Of a stretch of DNA of 64,000 nt, positions 57,111 to 64,000 are shown piece by piece. The notes under the pieces are model-generated. The model did not search any database. It saw only the letters and a program-made list of their open reading frames with translations, and was not told the DNA's origin. Both the position numbers and the translations under genes were made by a program. Source of the DNA: Epiperipatus broadwayi (lineage: Eukaryota > Onychophora > Udeonychophora > Euonychophora > Peripatidae); the NCBI GenBank assembly GCA_028023455.1, contig JAQFVV010006198.1, positions 34,037,979-34,101,978 on the forward strand. The letters are read 5' to 3'. The first letter of the stretch is position 1. Each line of letters opens with the position of its first letter.

Positions 57111-59309
57111 CATTAAGTCAGAAATTGTTACATTCCATTTAACCGTAGACAGATTTTACTAATGATGATATCAGCATGACAATCTCCTTTTACTATTAAT
57201 TTTCTTTCTATTCATGCATATGATTTTATATTTCTCAATATAATAATTAAAGCTCTTACATTTCAAATGGCTGATAAAAAAAAAAATGTACGCATGATAT
57301 GTACAGAATTATACTGTACATACATTGAATTTCTTAATAAATGTTCAAAAAATCATTATTGGGAATAAACATATATTAAAAATACAGCACTTGTAAGATT
57401 TACCTAGGCCTAACTGAAAAAACATGGTTGAGTCAAAAAACATATTAAAACTATTAATATATTTTTTATTAGTGTCTACAACTACATATATAAATATATT
57501 CATGGATTAATTACAATGTATCAAAGAAATGAATAGAGCTATTTCCAAGTAATAACTATTGACAGTCTTAAACTAAACTATTTGCTCCAATAAGCAATAA
57601 TGGCTTTTTTTTTGTTGTCCGAGTTTAGAAACAGAATGAGGTCTCGCTTTCATTTCTAATCCAAGTTTTTATAAGGATTTAAATTCAGACCGATAATTTT
57701 ATAAATATGAGTATTTGGAAAAATCACATCTTCTTTGGTGAATATGAATTGTCATTTACAAGATGTTGAGAGAAGATGTGATTCTAACTTGTTATAAAAA
57801 TATCTGACTTTATATTATATAAGAATTTGGATTAGAATAAAAAAGGGATCTCCTTTCAATTCCAAGTAAATTCAAAACAAAAAAACCAAAAGCTTTATCT
57901 CTTAGAGAAAGTTTAGTTTAGGGCTATCAATAGTAATTGATAGTTATCTAGTAAAACCATTGTTATTTTATGAAAATATCCCCATTCACATTTTTTTTTG
58001 TTTACATACACATATTATGATATCCCATTAACCCCAATTGTAGTTGTATGCTGGACAATTTCCATCATATAATTAAATCGATATGTGTTTTTAGAATAAT
58101 TCAAACTTTATTTAACTTGATAATCTTGTGTTAATTCTAACAGGTGAATGTATTTAAAATAATAAAACGTCATTATCGCACATCTTCAACCAATCATTCA
58201 ATAATCTTAATGTATAATAAAGTTAGCTCTATTTAATGCAAAATTAAACCAATCCTTTCTAAATATTATTTTCAAACACTATCGACGAAATTCAATATAT
58301 TTGATAGCTGTCTGAAAAATTCATTATCCTTTTTGTCAGCTAATAATATTAATCAGTTTTTTGAATGAATTTTTATATTGTTCTAAAATCATTACAACTT
58401 GTTATACTCACAAGATAAATATATTTTCTACTGTGTAATACATTTTATTTTCTTAAAATGAAATCAATAACGCTACATGTATAACAAAACCAGGATGTTT
58501 ATGATCATATTCTGAAATTATATAATGCAAAAAAAATTGCACGTTATATAATTCAAAAGATTTCAGAGATGCTCCAAACTTCTGATTAAAATGTTAAACT
58601 CTGGTCTCAATGTACATTAGCCAAAATTTAAAAAAAAAAAAAAGTTTGAATAAAATAAGAGATGTAATAATTTTTGAACTAATTGAAAAATAATAAAAGC
58701 CATTTACAGCTCACACACACCCAAAAAGTGATAATGAAAAAATATGCCTAAATATGACTTATTTTATTAAAATTAAATATTGCCTACTGCTACTAAATTA
58801 GCAAAATAAAAAATTATTATCCAAAAAAATCATCATATTAGATTCCCTATAACTATATGTTCATGTGTTTAACCTGTCTTTTATCATTTCAGATTTTCTT
58901 TAAATGATCAAAATCCTAGCTTATCAGTTATTCTATTATTTCACTTTTTAATCTTTATAAAAAAATAAAAAAAATGACGAAAATTTCTATTTCAATTTCA
59001 TCCATAAAAACGGATTTCCAAGCAATCATTATAATGCTTCATTATGCAAGTGAGTTTGAATTTCATAAGGATTCTTACAATTTTATTGTGGAAGAAGTAG
59101 TTTAATGATTTTAATTACAAAATTAATAAAAACTTAGATTCAGTGTTAAAAATTTCAAACATTTATACTGATAATATAATTTTAATACTGTATTTAACAT
59201 TATTTAAACAAATTAATGTTTTATATACAACAAAATTAATGATTCTGTGTTTTATAACTTTTCAGATAAAAATTTATAAACATATACAGTAGTTGCTATT
59301 TGTTTTTAC
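57111..59309 (-). other. ITPK1 last intron, left part, nothing recognised
   Basis: AT-rich, with a loose inverted pairing around 57650-57850 (CTCGCTTTCATT, AATCCAAGTTTTTATAAG / TTATATAAGAATTTGGATT). No exon. Confidence 0.5.
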
Positions 59310-59478
59310 CTGGAAAGGCATTCATATCAATAATTGCATATCTACCAGTCTTGTTCTCAATAATAATATCTATACCAAAAAGTGCCATTCCTAGATGACT
59401 GCTAATCTGAGATACAATCTGGTTTAACCGCTTTTCACAGGGTTTGGGAGGAATTTTGCCAATATCTTCTTCATCAAG
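59310..59478 (-). CDS. ITPK1: Inositol-tetrakisphosphate 1-kinase, penultimate exon
   Basis: On the - strand an acceptor (ATTTAAG) precedes 169 bases open from the first codon. LDEEDIGKIPPKPCEKRLNQ leads to IVSQISSHLGMALFGIDIII and ENKTGRYAIIDMNAFPG, ending at a GTAAAA donor with one base of the Gly codon. The LGMALFGIDIII and AIIDMNAFPG strands are the ITPK1 ATP-grasp signature. The Asp of FGID and the Asp and Asn of DMNAFPG are the expected Mg-binding residues, all present. Earlier exons with the substrate-binding N-terminal domain should lie beyond 64000 on the + coordinate. Confidence 0.93.
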
Positions 59479-59582
59479 CTTAAATAAAATATATAAATTT
59501 GTTAAATAATTGTAAACAAATGAAAAATCTTTAATTGCTACATGAATTATACTATAGTTTATTATATACACTAATCTAAAGG

Positions 59583-59805
59583 TAATCTTGTGGAAGGAAA
59601 TTATTTTTTAGAGATGCGCTATTAGATTGATATTAAATTTACATGCACTCACCCAACAATGCTTAGTGCCTGTGCTAAAATCAGGACTTGATCTTAAGCA
59701 TGGTCAATAAGGGTTGATTTATATACTAATAGCAGGTGAGTGCATGTAAATTTAATATCAATCTAATAATGCATGTAAGAAGAAGAATTTCCTTCCACAA
59801 GATTA
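59583..59805. mobile_element. Palindromic foldback MITE in ITPK1 intron
   Basis: TAATCTTGTGGAAGGAAAT and ATTTCCTTCCACAAGATTA form perfect 19-base ends. Inner arms GATTGATATTAAATTTACAT and ATGTAAATTTAATATCAATC pair over more than 25 bases including GCACTCACC/GGTGAGTGC. About 223 bases, with a distinct centre. Confidence 0.9.
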
Positions 59806-61810
59806 AGGAAATTGCTAAATTATTTACTACTAATCTATAAGTATTCCCCCACCCCCAAAAGAAAAATATACAAATTAAAGTAGAGTTTCTAAGCAAATTC
59901 TTTCATATTCATACCTTCGTATATAAATAACAGACATTGTTAAGAGCCCGTGTTAAAAAAACAACAACTATAGTCAAATTTAGCTCACTCTCAAAAACTA
60001 TGAATTGCTTGTGATATCAATAATAAATAAAATAATATATATAACAACATTTATACAAACATGCACAAACAGCTGAGAACAGACAACTAGTTAGCAAAAT
60101 AAATATTAACTTATTAACAATTACAATTTAAAATAAATAAATAAATCTCTAATATCACCAATATTTATATAATCATATGCACTAATTATAGTGAAAAAAA
60201 AAAGAGTATCAAGAAAATAATTTTGTTAGAAGGAAAAAGTGTACCACAAAACAATATTATATAACAGAGCTGAAATACACCGATAATAAATCCTTTTCTT
60301 CTTACGGGTAAAGGAAACTTTATATTACAGTTTTTAAAAATCAGTTCAAATTTATATTCGTATCCTAAACAATTTATATTATTATATATAACACCACCGA
60401 TATCTTTTAAACTGCCATTGTAGGCTTTAACCCGTAGCTTCGAATGAAGATATTTGTGAGCATGGTTTGATTCCATCTCACGCGCCAATCTTACACATGG
60501 ATAAGAATTATCTCATCGAAAACGTAAATAAGGGTTCTGGTATGTATATCTATTTATGGTAGCGCACCGAACCAGCTCAATCTCAGGGTTTGGGGACGAT
60601 AGTCTAACTAGAGAACAAAGCTAAAACAATACCTAACTAAGTCTTATATGTCTATTATTATGTACGATAGTTTATTTGTTATAAATCCATTAATCTAACC
60701 CGGATCTTATCATAAAATTTATTCTATCTACGACTATACCCATTACCAATAAATCCCATTTATACACGCATATAAATATATCAATATTCAAGCGCACAGC
60801 CCATTTATTCTGATACACACATATATAATTCATACACGCATCAAAATAGTGCAATTATACATCGGAGCTGTTTATTTAATGTTGTTATTTTATTTAATTT
60901 TAAAGAGACTTATTATAGCAATTAATATTGAGGTAACACTAGTTTCTTTATTAAGACACATTCACTGAACATATATTTTTGTGCCACGTCAATTTACCTT
61001 AGTTCACGCGATCAAAGACAAGTCCGCATTTATAACTCTCCAAGAATACTGGTCTGGTAGATATAACGGATGGCAAACAGTTCCAATAGGGTATATCAAA
61101 TAGCTTATCCCAGAGGTGGAGTAGGTGATTCACTCGCTTTATGACAGGGTCCAATTTTCAAAGATCTTTCGTCACCATTACACTTGATGAAACAAAATTT
61201 CTTTATTTTAATAACGCAGTTCGTAAGTCCGCTTCAGGTGAGTTCCACGACAAGTGTCCACTGGGCCGATTAACGAAACTCGCACTATAGAAATACCCCG
61301 ACATTTTGGGTGGGAAAATATTAATGACTTCTTAAGAAAAAATTACACGTCCACACAATCTGTAGTTCAAGCCGCGTCTCTTTTTTTTCTATCTATATCT
61401 CTCCTTTCGAGCACAACAAAAAGTTCTTTTGTTTTTCACTTTTAACTTTGTAAAATTTTCTCTGTGTATCCGTACGCCACTGACCAGTTCTTCCATTGTT
61501 CTTCAAAAATACCCACTTGACCAGTTTTCAGACTTCTCGACGCCAGTTATTGACTAAACTGCCTACAGCAATTGATTCATTTCTATTTCTGTCCTCATAT
61601 GTTCAAGAGATTAATTAACAAAAGAAAAACACGTGTTACCGACAATATTATTAAAACTTTAAAAAAAAACTTAACGGATAAAATATATACGAATAATCAA
61701 TTACAATTTATACAGCTCTATATATAATTGATTGTAACCATCACCGTTAATACATACGCATATTGTACACTATATCCACACATGCATACACACATAACTT
61801 TCGCACTTCT
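59806..61810. other. ITPK1 intron or flank; one GC-richer unexplained tract
   Basis: The frame at 60186-60488 (-) shows no known domain. 60990-61560 is less AT-rich and has few simple repeats, resembling an LTR or UTR-like sequence, but no motif settles it. Confidence 0.4.
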
Positions 61811-61927
61811 TGTAACAGGGTTCGAATGACTATTTACATATATATCTTTTCGCATATAATCGCTCCATATCAACACTCTCAATTAGCACTATTGCCTTAT
61901 CTCTTGTATTCGAACCCTGTCTGTTAC
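61811..61927. repeat. Short inverted-repeat element
   Basis: GTAACAGGGTTCGAAT and ATTCGAACCCTGTCTGTTAC face each other about 80 bases apart. The GTTCGAA core recalls tRNA box B, so a pair of SINE ends is possible. Confidence 0.6.
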
Positions 61928-64000
61928 ATATAAGAATATGAAGATTGATTAGTAACAACACAATGTACATATAATGAAATTAATTTTAATTATGAAATAA
62001 AATCTATACTGATTTTTCAATGGCTGGCTCAACAAATTAAATGTGAAGTATTATGTTTTAAAATCAAGACTTTGACGAAAGAATAATGAAAAGTTATTCT
62101 CTATTATGAATAATTTAACTAAAGCCGATTAAAATAAAAATTTATTTCACAAAAGTATGTCTTTTTTCTATTGGTGATAAATTTTCAACAAGAAGATTTT
62201 GTCATCTAAATATTCCATTGACACAAACTGTAATTTAGAAATACATTAGTATTGCATAGTTTTGGAGAAAAAAATTTCAATTCAAAAATTATAAAAAGTT
62301 AAATGTTCCTTTCCTCGATAAAGTTGCATGTTTAATTCAATTAAGTAAAAAAAAATTACCCAAATTAAGGCCAGTCAAAAAACTACAAAATAACTATAAA
62401 ATCTCATTTCAAACTGCAAAGTGAAAAGAGAATATTAAAATACTATAAATTAAAAAAACCAAATTTTATATATTTGATCTGCCATAATTTGTCTGACTTC
62501 AATTTCACAGGTGGCTAAAAATAGCTTAATAATCAAAAGTAACAACCCTATCCTTCCCCTACTATTAAAAATTCTTCATAATAATGGTCAGCTGATTGTC
62601 AAACATATCAAGTTTCACACTCAAGCCAACACGTACAGTAGTCTCTAATCTTCAACTTTGATAAATTGACTAACAATAACAAGCAGCCCTCTATTGGAGG
62701 AATTAAGAAACATTAAACAAAAAAGAGCTCTCATATGACTAAGTAAAGATAGTTTATTGATCTCAACTGTTTATAATAAAAATAAAAAAAATACTAAATT
62801 TTTTGATCAAACAAATTCAAGACGAACCTGTGGTAATTAATTAAATCACTACGGCAAAAAGATGTAAAACATTTTTGATAAGTTAATTTGGTTTGGATTA
62901 CCTTAAATTATTACTAATATATTTAATTTCTCCTTTAAAAATTTCATTTAAAATTCTATTTCATTTATATACTTATAAATAAAGGCTGATTTTAATATTA
63001 TTTTGTATGCTACTATAATTTGAAATATATTTTTTTATGATATAAAATATCATTATTATTGATTGACAAGTACTGACACATTGTTTGACATTTTATATCA
63101 TTGGAATGTGCATGATTTAACCTTCACATAAATAAAACGATAGATAATATTCGATTGCAGATGTTTGAACTTAGTTATACTGACAGTATTGGCATCATAT
63201 AATTGATTAATATTATGAAAACTTAATTTCTCTAATTGAGAATGGATAACGAGGTAAAGTAAAAAGAAAAATTTCCAAAACAACTCAAGTCTGAATGGTA
63301 CAATTTTAAACCAAAAAAATAAAAAACATTTCTATATTAGTTTAGTTATGTTGGCACACATGAAAATATTTTCGTTAAGACTGCTAAGTAACTTTTTTTC
63401 CCCTTTAATTGGAAACTGCATTTCATTTCCTTGGTGTCAGGTAAATATCTTATAATATTGAAAAATTAAATTGACAATTTAATTAAATGACCTGTGATAT
63501 TACTATTTGAGTTTTTTTTTTTAGTAGATTCTGATTGCTTTAGTTTTAATTATTTTCCTAATTAAACATTCATTTTAGTTGATGACTGCTATGTATTATT
63601 TAAAACTGTTAAAAGAATCATAATGTATATAAAAAGCTCTTAAATAATAATCGGACACATTGCTTATCCACATCATTTATAGCTATGTTTTTAAAATTAG
63701 AAAAAAAAACAATACTTTAAATAGAAGCATTCTACGATTCCAAAGTTAATATATGAATCCAACTATTAAAAAATGTCTTTGGCTTTAATTTTTTTTCTAG
63801 AAATTTATAAATAGCAATAACATACTACCACAAAAGAATTTCTAACATAGAATATTACTTTTGCCATCTCTCTCTTTTAATCGCTTTTTACAACATGAAG
63901 AAAATAATGAGATTCTACTTTATTTATTGAATTCTAAAGTGAGTATATAGATATGGACACATAAAGATTGAATGTACAGAATTTCCAATATGTCACTTTG
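61928..64000. other. AT-rich DNA to window end, nothing recognised
   Basis: No ITPK1 exon or other feature was recognised on either strand. Confidence 0.5.

Noticed and set aside
57650-57850. Inverted-repeat MITE
   Set aside because: Pairing is patchy and ends could not be defined.
60186-60488. 100-codon - strand frame near ITPK1
   Set aside because: Does not match the ITPK1 N-terminal domain or another family; no acceptor/donor of fitting phase.

Overview
This is an AT-rich, eukaryotic, repeat-packed and almost entirely non-coding window. It has no prokaryotic gene organisation. Host coding sequence is confined to short exons with canonical AG/GT borders, separated by introns of 6-22 kb. 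Two host genes can be read. On the + strand, three exons (1092-1192, 23303-23439, 29455-29602) join in frame into the middle and C-terminal part of a profilin; its first coding exon is probably left of the window. On the - strand, the last two coding exons (59310-59478, then 53401-53726) belong to inositol-tetrakisphosphate 1-kinase (ITPK1); its earlier exons lie beyond the right edge. The genes converge, separated by about 24 kb of decayed transposons. Large introns, AT richness, tRNA-like SINEs, Penelope-like elements (PLEs) and foldback MITEs fit a lophotrochozoan, most likely a coleoid cephalopod such as an octopus. That assignment is inference from gene family and repeat style, not from a database match.

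Layout. 1-1.2 kb: an inverted pair of hammerhead-like motifs, then profilin exon. 1.2-23.3 kb (profilin intron): a 336-bp repeat in direct and inverted copies; tRNA-like SINEs; several non-LTR retrotransposon remnants; a PLE flanked by inverted repeats beside a broken hAT transposase; a separate non-autonomous hAT with intact 8-bp target duplications; and many copies of one foldback MITE (called family A here). 23.3-29.6 kb: last two profilin exons, with a PLE GIY-YIG fragment and two palindromic elements between them. 29.6-53.4 kb: intergenic, with three mariner relics, a decayed Ty3/Gypsy pol with its 3' LTR, RTE-like LINE pieces, minisatellites and more foldback elements. 53.4-59.5 kb: ITPK1 exons, the intron holding a broken RTE-like LINE split by a family A MITE. 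59.5-64 kb: ITPK1 upstream intron or flank, with two palindromes and otherwise unrecognised AT-rich DNA.

No transposon here looks able to move on its own: every transposase, reverse transcriptase or integrase reading frame seen is truncated or interrupted. The most interesting unexplained signal is a set of motifs matching the hammerhead ribozyme core (CTGANGA, a short stem, GAAA). It occurs at several sites, twice as head-to-head pairs. Also notable are the inverted-repeat flanks of the PLE, the direct-plus-inverted array at 1285-2440, and a GC-richer unidentified block near 41.9-42.4 kb.
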